Notes under the pieces: model-generated | The model's database searches: none | What the model saw: only the letters and a program-made list of their open reading frames with translations | Told to the model about the DNA's origin: nothing | Made by a program: the position numbers and the translations under genes | Part shown: positions 38,540 through 62,639 of the stretch, piece by piece | How positions within the stretch are numbered: position 1 is the first letter of the stretch | How the letters are laid out: each line of letters starts with the position of its first letter | DNA from: Cynocephalus volans | Taxonomy: Eukaryota; Chordata; Mammalia; Dermoptera; Cynocephalidae | Assembly (NCBI RefSeq): GCF_027409185.1 | Contig: NC_084469.1 | Span: forward strand, 37,575,293 to 37,639,292 | Reading direction: 5' to 3' | Length of the DNA: 64,000 bases

Positions 38540-41500
38540 GTGAATTATTCCTTTGAGCTGAGAATCTAATACATTGTCTTTAAATTCTTCAGCTACCTTT
38601 TATTCAGCAGGAAGATGGACTATTAAGGTAAAAGTATATTGTCGCTGTTGTTCAGGGTCAAGACTTCTCGTAAGCCTGATGTTACATGGATTGGTTACAG
38701 TTGATTCAAGACTCATTTATTTAACAGATATTTGAATGGCTCTCCTGGGCTGGGCACTTCTTCTAGGGCTAGCTGTTTACAGCTGTAAACAATACTGACA
38801 ATCTCCCTTTTTTATGGATGTAATGGAGAGAACAGAAGAAGAAGGTGGGTGGGGCAGATAATCAATGAAACAAAAACAAGATTATTTATACTGTTGTAAA
38901 TGCTTCCAAGGAAATAGAGTATGATGTGATAGAATGTTATAGAAAAGGACCAGGAGTAGTATTTCAGATTAGGTGATCAGAGAGAACCTCTCCAAGGAGA
39001 AAGATATATAAGCTGAGACCTAAATTACAGGATGGAGTCATCCTTAGGAAGAACTGGGTAGGGGGTTAGCAAAGAGAAAAACAAATATGAAGGCTCTGAG
39101 TGGAAAAAGACTTGGGCATTATTGAAGAACACAGAAAAGGGCCAGTGATTTTGGAGAGTAAACAAGCAAGACTGTGGAGTGGCTCAGTGGACATAAGGAG
39201 GAGTTTGTATTTTCTGTGTAATGGAAAGCCAGTGAAGTAAGCAGAGGAATGTCAAGACTAGGAGTAAGGTACAGTGTGATTTACTTATATGCTACTCTAA
39301 ATTCTTGTGATTTCTAGTTTTAAGTCAATTGCTGTTAATCAAATATTCCCAAAAGAAGGAAACAAGTGTCTCTGCATTAGTTAAATTTGAATGTCCAAAT
39401 GAGGGGAAAAATGACATGTGATAGGTCTAACTTGCTTAATTCGTTTCAGGACTTTCTGAGCCTCATTTTGTCCAATTTAATGGAGGATTCAGCCAAGAAC
39501 AGCTGAACTGGTTGAATGAAGTTCTTACCTTCTCTGACACACACCAAGAAAAGGTGGTGATTGTGAGTAAGTACTTAAATTGTTTATCTGATTACAGCAG
39601 CATTTTAGATATTGAGAAAAGTCAGGTTTTAAAGCATACTAACAATATTTATGTTTTGATATCCTCTTTCTATAAAATGGATTCCTCATTTAAAATTTTT
39701 TGTTGAGAGACAACCTGAATATAAGATTAACATTTAAAGATGAATCAGGAAAGAAATGTAAAATAACAAAAACATCTTGCCATATATTAGATCCTGTGAG
39801 TTGGCCCTTTAGGTTTCAAAGTAGAATCTCCCCAAATGGTATCAATTATATAGTAATTTTTAAATGAAAAATTCAGTTCAGGCTCCATACTGAATCTCAG
39901 CCTTAGGAGACCTGCATATTAGTGACGTGGCCACCAGACAGAGGCTATTGCTGCCCAGATGAAGCAAAGCTGATGTAATGGGGGATGAGTATTACAGACT
40001 CAGCTGGCAGTGAGCACTTTCAGTTCTCTAACTGTGTCTACCGCACGGTTACAAGGAAGTCAGATTTGTATTTAGATTTGTATTTATTTTTATTTAGAAT
40101 CATTTTTGATTGATGCCTGTCATCAGAGATTATAGGAATCTGGAGGTGCTTAAAACACTCACATGTATGTACAGATGTGTGCACACACACACAAGCACAC
40201 ACACACAGAACCAAATTTGGATTTTCATTATGGCTGTTAAACTTGTTTTGTTGACTGAGGTTACAGCCCTTGTTCTAGAGTTGACGTGGCATAATAGAAG
40301 ACAGGACTGAGAGCCAGAAGGACGAGATGCCATTCTGGCACTTGTTTATAAGAATTGTATGGCCCTGAACAAATATTGAACCTACAAACTGCAGTTTTCT
40401 GTATATTATACCAGATTCAATTATGAGTATGAAAACCTTCGAAAATGATAGGCTATACAGATAGTTGATAATATTAAATTATACAGCTGTCCTTCAGTAT
40501 CTGCAGGGGATTGGTTTCAGGACCTCCCGAGGATACCAAAATCTGCAGATGCTCACATCCATCGTGTAAAATAACATAGTATTTGCATATAACCTGTGCA
40601 CATCCTCCTGTATACTTTAAATCATCTCTAGATTACTTATAATACCTAAAATGCTGTAAATGCTATGTAAATGGTTGTTATACTGTATTGTTTAGAGAAT
40701 AGTGACAAGAAAAACAGTCTGTACATGTTCGGTAGAGACACAATTTTTTTTTCCTGAATATTCTCAATCCACAGTTCATTGAATCCACAGATATGGAATC
40801 CACAGATACAGAGGGCCAACTGCGTTTCTATTATAAATGTAGTTTTTACTTATTAATCTTCCACTGATGTGGTAAAAACATGTAGATGGAGCAGGAGTGT
40901 TTCTGCTACCATTGGAAGTGTCAATCAAAGCTTGAAAAATATAAGGTACCCTCAGGGGTTGTTGGCATGACGTGATACTATTTGGCTGTATAATAAATGG
41001 TCACAGAAAGTCGGATACTTCTTGACTTGTGTCTGCTTTTTAGTTCCCACTGCCAGGCTGTATACCTGTTACTTTAAATTGTATTGGAGCTGAAAGGGAC
41101 CTAGAGACCATAATGCCAAACATTTAATTTTAAAAATAAAAAAACTGAAGCCCAAAGAGAATAAGCTACACAGTGAAAATCACAGTTACTGACAAGATTG
41201 AGACTAGAATCTGTTGTTTTTTTTTAAAGAATCCATGTTTTTTATACAAGTCCCCTTTCCCACTCAATCCTGTATTCTTCCCATTTCTTTTTATTGATGG
41301 CAGTGCACCTATCTACTTTAGCAGTCTCTTAAATTTCTTCCACCATTTGCTGTGAGCCGAGAAACTGGATAAGCAAACCTTTAACAACTGAGTGCCTCAG
41401 GCTTTCTTTAGTAAAGTTTAAAAGTTAAAGTTTAATAGACATTTTCTTTTGTTTTTGTTTGCTTTTTAACTTTATTGTGGGTACTCAGAGGTTATTTTGT

Positions 41501-43408
41501 CTTCTTTCAGAATTTTGGCCATGCATTTAGAAGGATAGAATTGCCATAAACTGAGATGGGAAACACTGCAGATGAGGGGGCTTAGGTGGAGCAGTCAGGG
41601 GTTCAGGTTTGGAAATATTGAGTCTCAGATCCTATTAGATATCAGATGCCTATTAGACATTAATGGAGATGTTGAGTAGGCAGTCTGAAATTCAGAATAG
41701 AGGTTTAAGCTAGATATATAAATGTGGATGATAAAAAGAATATAAATAAAAAAGAATATAGATGATATTTAGAGCAATGTAAATAAGAGATCACCAAAGC
41801 ATTAGATATGGATAGAGAAGTCCAAGGACCAATCATTCAGGCTTTCCTGATAAGATGCTGGGGAAATGAGGAAAAAACAGCAAAAGAGATTGAAAATTAG
41901 TGACCATTGAGGTTGGGGGAAAACTAAGTGTTTCAAGGAAGAAGGGAGCAACTAATTGTGTCAACTGCTACAGGGACTTCATAGATGAGTCAGTATGGCT
42001 TCTAGGTACTGGAAAGTCACACTGCCCCTTTAGACTCTTGTACTCTTAGCCCTTATTACAGCTCAAAGGGTGGGAGTCAGTGTGTGTGCAGGAGGGAGAG
42101 AGAGAGCATGTGCACTCCTGTCCTGTTACACTCTGCCCCCCACTTATTTTTACATTGATTACAAACAAATATAAAGCAGAGCTTGTTTAAATTTCAGAAT
42201 AAAAATAAACAGTAACAGAAAAAAGAAAAGTGATTTAATGGAAAAAAGCAAAGACCAGTGAGTACCTATACTTAAGAGAGAAAACTGTGGCCTGATATAT
42301 AGTATAGGCTCATAGATGGGTTAGCATTAAGAATTTGAAATTCTCCTGGCTTTGCTTCCACATATCTCCTGCAAAGACTAGTGAGTACCTATACTTAAGA
42401 GAGAAAACTGTGGCCTGATATATAGTATAGGCTCATAGATGGGTTAGCATTAAGAATTTGAAATTCTCCTGGCTTTGCTTCCACATATCTCCTGTGGGGC
42501 CCAGTATAAACCTTCCCTAATGCTTTAACTCAGTTTTCTCACCTGTAAAATGGGCGTGGCTACCTTGACGTCATGGAGATGTTTAAAGTCCTATGAATCA
42601 GTTCTAAGGTGTCGAGTGTTTATAAAAATGACACATCATCGTGGCCCATCACTGAATTGTTCTCATTTAGTATTACGACTTTCTGTGTATATAACATTCA
42701 TATTTAAGGAAGTCAGTGAGATTGGATTTTAGCACACGTAGCATCTGCCTAATTTCTGCTGGCTTTGCAGACTGCCCTGCACAGAATGTCCTCACTCTTC
42801 CTCAGTGTTTGGGCAACTTGAGACTCTATGTAGGCCTCAGCGATCTCAGGGTTTTGCCTCTACAGTAGCCTCTCCTGCTCACATGTGAACTGTCTTACAC
42901 TTCTTTCTGTGCTCCAGAGACGTGGCTATAGATTGCATACTTCTTCATGTATATGGATTCTCTCTGGTCTCAGTCCATTTGGATAATGAGGTAGCAATAC
43001 ACATTTTCTTTTCTGAGTAAATAGCTTTTAGCCATTTATCTTTATGGAAGAGATATTTCCTAATTGGCTCATAACTCTTCTTTTCTTTAACTAACAGGCC
43101 ATCTTCCCATTTACCCAGACTCCTTTAACAGCGTGTGCCTGGCCTGGAACTACAGAGACGCCCTGGCAGTCATGTGGTCTCACCAGTGCGTGGTGGGTTT
43201 CTTTGCTGGTCACACTCATGATGGTGGCTACTCTCGGGATCCTTTTGGTGTGCACCATGTCAACCTAGAAGGAGTTATTGAAACAGCTCCAGACAGCCAA
43301 GCTTTTGGCACAGTTCATGTCTATCCTGACAAAATGATTTTGAAAGGGAGAGGCAGAGTTCCAGACAGAATTATGAATTTCAAGAAGGAAGCATCTTTCC
43401 ACTTTTAG
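37939..43408 (+). CDS. ADPRM: ADPRM, Mn-dependent ADP-ribose/CDP-alcohol diphosphatase (three coding exons)
   Basis: The exons join to 1029 bases, 342 codons plus TAG, exactly the human length. ADPRM is a soluble calcineurin-like metallophosphoesterase that splits ADP-ribose, IDP-ribose and CDP-choline-type compounds using Mn2+. Metal-site motifs are complete: D25-x-Q27 ([10 protein letters not shown]), G73-D74, G109-N110-H111-E112, H241 (VSHLPIYP) and G277-H278-T279-H280. Gln at 27 replaces the usual His of the family, a known ADPRM trait. The ATG at 37939 aligns with the human start (MDDKPNP); the reading frame stays open upstream only through intron sequence. Splice sites are GT-AG with matching phases. 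It lies head-to-head with SCO1 and tail-to-tail with TMEM220. No coding defect seen. Confidence 0.97.
38540..39449 (+). other. ADPRM: ADPRM intron 2, with an old interspersed repeat (about 38700-39275)
   Basis: 38700-39275 resembles a common old mammalian repeat (GGGCTGGGCACTTCTTCTAG, AGAGAGAACCTCTCCAAGGA, TAATGGAAAGCCAGTGAAG). Related text occurs near 41520, 44800 and 62640. Family name uncertain. Confidence 0.5.
39450..39566 (+). CDS. ADPRM: ADPRM coding exon (second coding)
   Basis: 117 bases, [20 protein letters not shown] then [18 protein letters not shown]. Acceptor TCGTTTCAG, donor A/GTAAGT. The Ser codon before H241 is split across the intron. Confidence 0.96.
39567..40483 (+). other. 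ADPRM: ADPRM intron 3, 5' part
   Basis: Contains a short CA-rich stretch at 40181-40207. Otherwise nothing recognised. Confidence 0.5.
40484..40822. mobile_element. MER2-like (Tigger-type) non-autonomous DNA transposon
   Basis: The left end CAGCTGTCCTTCAGTATCTG and the right end, read inversely as CAGTTGGCCCTCTGTATCTG, are terminal inverted repeats. The interior carries TCAGGACCTCCCGAGGATAC and CTGTACATGTTCGGTAGAGA. A TA precedes the left end. Confidence 0.8.
41100..41990. mobile_element. Old repeats: MIR-like scrap and an unnamed interspersed repeat
   Basis: 41120-41200 resembles an inverted MIR core (AAAAACTGAAGCCCAAAGAG). 41520-41990 resembles an old repeat with GTTTGGAAATATTGAGTCTC and GGAGATGTTGAGTAGGCAGT. 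Boundaries approximate. Confidence 0.4.
42248..42493. repeat. Perfect-period 123-bp tandem duplication
   Basis: Unit 1 at 42248-42370 and unit 2 at 42371-42493 differ at one base (GACCAGTG versus GACTAGTG). It lies in ADPRM intron 3, away from the splice sites. Such low divergence implies a recent event, or an assembly duplication. Confidence 0.97.
42494..43097 (+). other. ADPRM: ADPRM intron 3, 3' part
   Basis: No repeat recognised. The polypyrimidine-rich end leads to the acceptor at 43097. Confidence 0.5.
43098..43408 (+). CDS. ADPRM: ADPRM coding exon (last) and stop
   Basis: 311 bases from the split Ser codon. Encodes [20 protein letters not shown], then the catalytic [30 protein letters not shown] and the basic C-terminus to TAG. 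Acceptor TTTAACTAACAG. Confidence 0.97.
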
Positions 43409-43488
43409 TCTGATTTGATTTGTTTACGTTGGTAGAAAGAGAATGACTTAGCTTTGTGTTTGTCCCCCCAAACAAAGAGAAAAACAAA

Positions 43489-43494
43489 AATAAA
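43489..43494 (+). terminator. ADPRM: Candidate ADPRM polyadenylation signal (AATAAA)
   Basis: 81 bases after the stop codon. A second AATAAA is at 43615-43620. Either could end the transcript. Confidence 0.55.
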
Positions 43495-43620
43495 AGTCCT
43501 CAACCTCATTGTTTAGTATTCTGCTTGCATGACAAAATGTATTTATGACTTCAGTGTGTGTTGGTTGAATTGTCATTTGGGGGTAATATATTCAGTTCTG
43601 AAAGTTAGAAGCAAAATAAA

Positions 43621-44239
43621 CTAGGGGAAGCACTGAGATGGAGGCATATAGTCCTCCTAAGGGACTTTATTTGGCCCTACCTGAAATTTTTTACTTTTTA
43701 CAAGGAGAAAGTATTCATGTGTTGTTAACTATGTTACTTAAAATTCATGATTAAAAAAAACTCAGGTAAACTTTTTCTGTTCATGCTGCTGTGTGAATGA
43801 GCTTTGGACAGTTTTTGGTAAGAATACTGGTACTTGGACTTTTATAGGTTGGTATTCCCATTTTGTAAACAAAAACCTTCAATAGTTATTTCACAGGTAT
43901 ATGTGCGGCATTCGCATCTCTATACGGGCTTCTGAGAAGTCACTGGATCCTCTTGTAATTCTAACCAAACCAGGGCCCAGTGCAGTGCAGCTGTGTGCCT
44001 GCTAGCTTGGGATGTTTGCATCATCAGCTGGTGCTGCATGAGATTACAGTGGGTAAACAAATTTACCCTCTACTCCCTTTACAGACAGATGGAACATGTG
44101 TAACCTACTTTCATATATGCTAAGGCTTATTCGCAGATACACTTAGTAAATGGCAAATGAGGACTGTTCAAGTGTAGAGAAATATTAGTGAACGTAAGTG
44201 TGCCTTTTGAATATGTAGGCACTATGGTGATATATAAGG
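43621..44239. other. ADPRM-TMEM220 convergent intergenic region, first part
   Basis: No gene or repeat recognised between the ADPRM polyadenylation signals and the LTR at 44240. Confidence 0.4.
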
Positions 44240-44755
44240 GTCTATTCATTTTCTATGGTTGCTGCAACAAATTACCATGCACTTGATGGCTTAAAACAAC
44301 ACATTTGTTCTCTTATAGTTCTGGAGGTCAGAAGTCTGAAATAATTTTCACTGGGCTGAAACCACGGTTTTGGCAGGGCTACGCTCCCTCAGGAGGCTCT
44401 AGGAGGAATCCTTTTCCTTGCCTTTTCCAGCCTCTGGAGCTGTACCTTTAGTATTCCTTGGCTCATGGCTCCTTCCTCCGTCTTCAGAGTCAGCAGTGTA
44501 GCCTCTTTACATTGCTCTGCTTTGTTGTCACATCATCTTCTCTTGTCTGTGCAGTCAGATCTCCCTCTGCCTCCCTCTTGTAAAGATACTTATCATTACC
44601 TTTAGGGCCTACCTGGATAATCTAAGTAATCTCCTCCATTTAAGGATCCTTAATTACATCAGCAAAGTCCATTTTGCAATATAAGTTAACAGGTTTCCAG
44701 GGATTAGGACCTGGGTATCTTTGAGGGCCATTATTACCCAGCCGACCACAGAGGT
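44240..44755 (-). mobile_element. MaLR LTR-like element, old
   Basis: Reads as an inverted LTR: TTTCTATGGTTGCTGCAACA, GGCTTAAAACAACACATTTG, GTTCTGGAGGTCAGAAGTCT and a terminal GGGATTAGGACCTGGGTATC with GGCCATTATTACCC. Non-coding. Confidence 0.6.
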
Positions 44756-44789
44756 GACTGTAATGTGCTCTTGCATTCACAGACCTTAA

Positions 44790-45230
44790 CCGTGAGTGGG
44801 AGACATACTACAGAAAAAGGACTGTGGAACATGGAAGAGGAATTTAATTGTGTTTGAAGGGATTAGGGGTGACATGAAAAATGGCTTGAATAAGTGGGGA
44901 AGAGTATTTCAAGTAGACAGAATAGCATAAGCAATAGCATCAGAGGATGTGCTTAATTTAAGAGTAGCAAGTAATGAAATGAGGACTCACCAAAGTGCTC
45001 GGGTGTGGCAAGAAACAAGGTGCAAAAGGACAGGCCAGGGCTGTGTTGTGAAGAGCCTTGAATGATGAGCCAAGAATCAGAATGTAACTTGGCACATAGT
45101 GAAGAACCCTGAGGTTTCTGAGCTGGGGAAGATGTGATTCGATTCGTGTGTCAGCCTAGGCAGCAGATGACGAGAGGCTGATGTAGAAGAGGGACAGTGG
45201 TAGGAAAAAAATTGTAGGGGCAGGGAAGAC
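44790..45230. mobile_element. Old unnamed interspersed repeat
   Basis: GGTGACATGAAAAATGGCTT, GGACAGGCCAGGGCTGTGTT and GAAGAGCCTTGAATGATGAG resemble the family also seen near 38700, 41520 and 62640. Confidence 0.4.
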
Positions 45231-45928
45231 AGACTTTGATAATAGATAGCTTAAACTTACTCATAATATGTCAATTCAGTTGGAAAATAGAGTTTAAAAC
45301 AATTTCATTAAGACTTCAAAAGGCAGCACTCCACCAAAAGTTAGTACCTTTTATATATGCTTAACTCGAGATGCAAAAGGGACTATGAGTATTCATGGAA
45401 TTTAGTCTGACATGGGAGATGCTGATTCAATGAAAGTGTACCTTGAACATACTGTCCTTTAGATACAGAAGCAAGCATGACTTGGAGGATGGGTAGAGCC
45501 TATATAGAATTATACATACATACATATCTATAGAGAGAAAGAGAGAACTATATAGAACTGGCAAATGTGTGTGACTTTAATAGTTAATACTAAAGGAGGT
45601 ATAAAAGCCATAAATATTATGTAAGCTAAATGTAGACTGGAAAACTCAAATCCTTTACATGCATTTTATTAATCCTTAAATTTCATTATAGCTGCTTTAA
45701 TATCAACTATATTTTTTCCCTTTTTCTCTCATCTAATCTTGATAGTTTCTCGAAAACAAAAAAATTCATGCATACCTTCTTTAACATAGATATTCAACAC
45801 AGATATTTATAGACTATTTACAGGCTATAAAAATAGAAACAAGCTACCAGATTAATTTTCATTCTCCTGACATGTGATAGGTACTAATTCTTTTGAGTAA
45901 AGTATATCCTAAATTTCGTGAAGCAATA
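45231..45928. other. Intergenic, nothing recognised
   Basis: There is a short GA-rich patch at 45532-45547. No gene or repeat named. Confidence 0.35.
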
Positions 45929-46010
45929 CGAGGGGTCTTCAAGAAGTTCATGGAAAGATCCGTAATATCTTTTAATTCCATTTTTCCACAAACTTTTTGA
46001 AGTACCCTTG
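45929..46010. mobile_element. Palindromic mariner-like MITE (copy 3 of 3), with TA target
   Basis: Left arm GAGGGGTCTTCAAGAAGTTC and right arm AACTTTTTGAAGTACCCTTG form a long inverted repeat. TA is present on both sides (45927-45928 region and 46011-46012). This is the best preserved boundary of the three copies. Confidence 0.85.
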
Positions 46011-46889
46011 TATCTGACTATAGTTTTGTGCTAACGTATGTAAAAAGTTTCCATCCAGATGTCTGAAAGAGCATTGGACAACAGAAATGTAATGTGAGCT
46101 ACATAAATAATTTAAACTATTCTAGCAGTCATGTTTTAAAAAGTCAACAGAAACAGATAAAATTAATCTTATTAGTATATTTTATTTTAACCCAGTATAT
46201 CTAAAATATTATCATTTCGACATGTAATCAATATAAAATATTTTACATTCTTTCTTTTTATACCACGTCATGTCTTTAAAATACAGTGTGTACTTTATCC
46301 TTACAGCCCACTCATTTGGACACTAAATTTTCATTAGAAATACTTGATCTGTATTTTGATATACTAAAATTTGCAGTTGAAAAATAGATTCATATACCTA
46401 ATTTGTTCCAAACATACTTAAAAATTTTCTAATAATTGAATACAAATTTTTAAATGAAAATGAAGAAAATTAAAAATTTACTTTCTCAGTCACTCTTGCC
46501 ACATTTCAAGTACGGTAGCAATAGTGGAATGCAGCTCTAAAATGCTCTCCTCTCTAGGATGATTTTGAACATTCATTCAAAAAGAATGCACAAGGACTTT
46601 ATTAGCCTTTATTTCTCATTTAGAATGTAATTAATACTATTTCCTTCTTGATAGATCCCCAATTCCTTTATTCTACCCAACTTCCCTTTCCTTCCAATAT
46701 GTGCCTGTTCATCTAGAGTCCTCATTTAGTTCATGGTACTGTGCCAGTTCAGTGTAGTGAGGTTAGTTCAGGGCTAGCACCCTCTCTTGAACCTCTATTT
46801 CAATATGTTACCCAAACCCTGCTCCCCTCTATGATAATCATGTGCAGCCCTTTGTGATCCTTGCAAGCACTTCATATTTTCAGGGTGCA
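46011..46889. other. Probable TMEM220 downstream flank
   Basis: Two TTTATT motifs (AATAAA on minus) near 46598 and 46608 could also end TMEM220 transcripts. No other feature. Confidence 0.35.
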
Positions 46890-47075
46890 CTCATATTTTC
46901 TAGTTTGATCCTTACAACCGTATAAGTAAGTAGGACATCTGGGATTTGTCCTACTCTATACATAAGGAAATATCCACCAGGCAGTTTATTTGCCCAAGTT
47001 ACATAGAGATGAAGCTGAACTAGAACTCATATTTCTTAGCTTTTGTTCAAGTGCCTATTCTACTACATCGTGACA
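46890..47075 (-). mobile_element. MIR SINE, old
   Basis: Inverted MIR core: CCTTACAACCGTATAAGTAA, ACATAAGGAAATATCCACCA, then GCCCAAGTTACATAGAGATG and GCTGAACTAGAACTCATATT. It lies just 3' of the TMEM220 stop, possibly inside its 3' UTR. Confidence 0.65.
46985..46990 (-). terminator. TMEM220: Candidate TMEM220 polyadenylation signal
   Basis: TTTATT on plus (AATAAA on the gene strand), about 315 bases after the stop codon and inside the MIR. Confidence 0.3.
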
Positions 47076-47303
47076 CAATACCCTTCAGAAAAGGCTTCCA
47101 GAGAATGTCAGACCCTGTCTCTTACTAGTCCCATCCAATCTTACACTGTATTGTAGGCAGCTTTAAAACATTATTTAGGACTAAATCTGTATTATTAGCT
47201 CCAGTTACCTGAAATAAACTCCTGGGAAACTAGCTTGTTACCCCAATGTTTATAAAAGATTGATTGAAAATATTCATTTTAAAAACAGGATTCTTGATTT
47301 CAT

Positions 47304-59729
<12,426 letters not shown>

Positions 59730-60639
59730 CTGTTAGCAAAAAGAGAGGGGATTATGTGGGTTAAGAAGTCTGTCCAATATATGGCATATATTGAAAAGTA
59801 TGGAAGAAGTAAAGAAAGAAAGATGAGATCAGTGGCTGCATGCTCTATGATTTAGGTTTCCATAATGATTGAGGAAGTAGTAACCTCTGCTTTTACGGCA
59901 CTTACCATGTCAGACTGTAATTTTACCTGACTTCCTCCTAGACTGTAGGCTATTCCGAGAAAAACTCATTCATCTTCAAGCTCCAGCATTGAGCATAGGG
60001 TTTGGATCTTAAGACATTCTGACCTCACAGTCTCTCCCAAGCAACTTCCATGCCCAAATGGCCTTTCCACACTTGCATGAAACATAAAATTCTTTGAAAA
60101 GTAGGGCAGGAGCAGCCATGATTAGCTAGATGGCCCTGCTGGGTTTGACCCAATGGACCATCTACTAATGATGTATGAATCACATGTACCCAATCAGGGG
60201 TCAGGCTCTTTATTTTGGAAACTGCTGATAAATTGGTTTGGAAGTCAGAAGACTGGCTCTAAACAGGCCCTACTCATATTAGCTTAGGAGTAAGCTACTC
60301 ACAGCAAGCAGGCTATTGTTGCGGGCAGAGGGCAATTAGGGAGGGGTAGGTTTATAAGAAACATGAGGACTTTCTGAGAAGTGTAGCTGTTTAACCACAT
60401 CCATTATTATGCTTATGTCAGAAACCTTTAGTTTATTTGGAAGTTTTTAGAGCTGTATATTTTAAGTGGTTTGTTTTCAATATAAAAACATGTTTGTCTT
60501 GACCCTGGGAAGAGAGAGCATTTGGATTGCAGAGTCTGTGTTCATCTTCCCTTCTCTATCCCTAATTATTATTGTAATATTGGTCAGTATTGACATTTGC
60601 AAATCAGGTAATCTCTCACAGGTGGAGTCATGCTACTGA
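59730..60639 (-). other. TMEM220: TMEM220 intron, nothing recognised
   Basis: I looked for the missing 5' exon of TMEM220 here and downstream to 64000 and did not find one. Confidence 0.4.
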
Positions 60640-60815
60640 GGGTAAGACTTTAATTTACACAGTGCAAAACTTTAACGTACACACCAATAACCTGGGGATC
60701 TGGGTAAAATGCAGATTGTGATTCTGGAGGTCGGGGATAGGGCACAAGATTCTGGTTTTCTAACCAGCTCCCAGGTGCTGCTGCCATTGTTCGTTGTTCC
60801 AAAGGCCACACTTAG
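60640..60815 (+). mobile_element. MER5A-like hAT fragment
   Basis: AATAACCTGGGGATCTGGGT, AAAATGCAGATTGTGATTCT and CTAACCAGCTCCCAGGTGCT follow the MER5A layout. Diverged. Confidence 0.65.
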
Positions 60816-60864
60816 AACAGTAAGAGGTTAGTTTTCCCCTAGAAAAGACTACATGGCTTAGCCA

Positions 60865-60955
60865 TAGAGAGAGAGAGAGAGAGAAAGAGAGAGAAAGAGA
60901 GACATACACACATACACATGCACACACACAAAGAAGTTAAACACACATACACACA
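60865..60955. repeat. (GA)n then (CA)n compound microsatellite
   Basis: A GA-rich run at about 60867-60902 followed by ACATACACACA-type repeats to about 60955. Confidence 0.85.
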
Positions 60956-61149
60956 GGCATTATACAGTGTTTAATTGTGCTCTCTATTAGAAATGTTGGG
61001 CAGAGATTTTAAAAATGCATATCCAAATGCACCAGATATCTGTCATTAGTAGATTGAGGGGTCTAAACCTTCTTATTTCAGTATACTGTAAATATACAAA
61101 CAAAAGAGTCCTTTAAACTACGTAACAGTTTCCCATGGCAATTGTAACC
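60956..61149. other. TMEM220: TMEM220 intron, nothing recognised
   Basis: Short unassigned stretch between the microsatellite and the next SINE. Confidence 0.4.
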
Positions 61150-61367
61150 CATTAATACTCATTTATGTTATTTTATTTTATTTTATTTTTTTAAAAAGAT
61201 TATCAGTAAGGGGATCTTAACCCTTGACTTGGTGTTGTCAGCACCACACTCTCCCAAGTGAGCTAACTAGCCATCCCTATATAGGGATCTGAACCCATGG
61301 CCTTGGTGTTATCAGCGCCACACTCTCCCAAGTGAGCCATGGGCCGGCCCTCATTAATACTCATTTA
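61150..61367 (-). mobile_element. tRNA-Ile-derived SINE, dimer, 16-bp target-site duplication
   Basis: Minus-oriented body 61192-61350 with a TTTTA-rich tail at 61166-61191. The duplication CATTAATACTCATTTA is at 61150-61165 and 61352-61367. The inverse left arm ends in GAGCCATGGGCCGGCCC. Confidence 0.96.
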
Positions 61368-61562
61368 AATGCTTTTCTCTGTCTTGAAAGAGATCTAAGA
61401 ATATGCTAAGGACAGAGACACTGAAAATAATTGTTTCTAGTACACAAGTTAAAACAATGCACAATACAAACACTCAATAATGAATTCAACAGAACCCACT
61501 TAAAACGATCTTTTATATTTTTGTTGGTAGAACAAAAAAATTAAAGGTATCATAGTATTCAT

Positions 61563-61699
61563 TTACAATATTTAGGGTTTTGTTTGTTTGTTTGTTTGTT
61601 TTTTAAAGATGACCGGTAAGGGGATCTTAACCCTTGACATGGTGTTATCAGCACCACACTCTCCCAAGTGAGCCACTGGTCGTTCCTTACAATATTTAG
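61563..61699 (-). mobile_element. tRNA-Ile-derived SINE, hybrid monomer, 13-bp target-site duplication
   Basis: The (GTTT)n tail at 61577-61600 and inverse body 61601-61686 lack the spacer and second arm. The duplication TTACAATATTTAG is at 61563-61575 and 61687-61699. Same junction type as the copies at 9364, 30883 and 63363. Confidence 0.94.
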
Positions 61700-62639
61700 T
61701 TTAATTTAACACATAGTCATTGAGTACCATGGCAGTCATTCTTAATTCATCTCTCCTTTATCCACCTGCCACTACAAAAGCTGAAAAGGCCAATTTTTTT
61801 CCCTAGCCTCTTTTGCAGTTAGGGGTGGTCATGTTCCAGCAATGAAATGTAGGGAAAAGTCTTTTAGGGGCAAGGCTGATACTCAAAGCATTTAACAACT
61901 AATATGCAGGGGTGCTAATCAATCAGAATGGAACCCCTATAACATGCCATACTGATATGTACAAACTGAATATCAGCTTATCAGCTCTGCCTGGGGGCTT
62001 CTTGGGAAACATTTTCCTCTCTGATAAAAGGAAAGAAAGCAGAGGAAGAAAACTTATTTTTCTCTGCGTTGCTTCTTTGCACTTGGGATGCTCTTTCCTG
62101 TGGATGAGGTGTCTGGAGCTGCAGCAGCCATTCTGTAAATGAGAGGAGATGTCGTCCACACATAGAGGGTGGCAGAGAAGAAAGACAGAAAGCCCGGGGC
62201 CTTGATGATACATGTGACCATTAAGCAGCTACCTCTGGACTTCTTAATTGAGATACTCTGTTGATTTATAACCTGATGCTAGTCACATTTCCCATTATTT
62301 GCTGCTGTATGCATCCTGATGCAAATATCCTCCATGAGCAAGGTGTACTAGGGAACACAGAAATACGCTGGGTGCACTCGAAGGCCCAGTGACCTAGTAC
62401 TTATTCACCTGTGCGTTCATTCATTCTCTCATTCATTTCAAGAACAATACAGGAAGGATCTCTATAAGGGAGGCTCTACATTAGGTTGCCTGAAGACTAC
62501 CAAGGAGGGAGAGGAACTGTCCTTGTCCTCCTTGGAGCTGGCATGTACAGAGCCAAATCGAATGCAAAGCTGAATGTGTTAGAATTACAATACAGTTCAA
62601 AGGAAGAATGGTCAGAACTTATGGGAAAGAGGCAGAGAG
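61700..62639 (-). other. TMEM220 intron or upstream flank, nothing recognised
   Basis: Open frames near 61912-62213 are unsupported by any domain or splice context. Confidence 0.35.

Noticed and set aside
39512-39706. Extension of the ADPRM second coding exon past 39566
   Set aside because: A consensus GTAAGT donor follows 39566 and the next exon continues the conserved VSHLPIYP text; the extension is intron.
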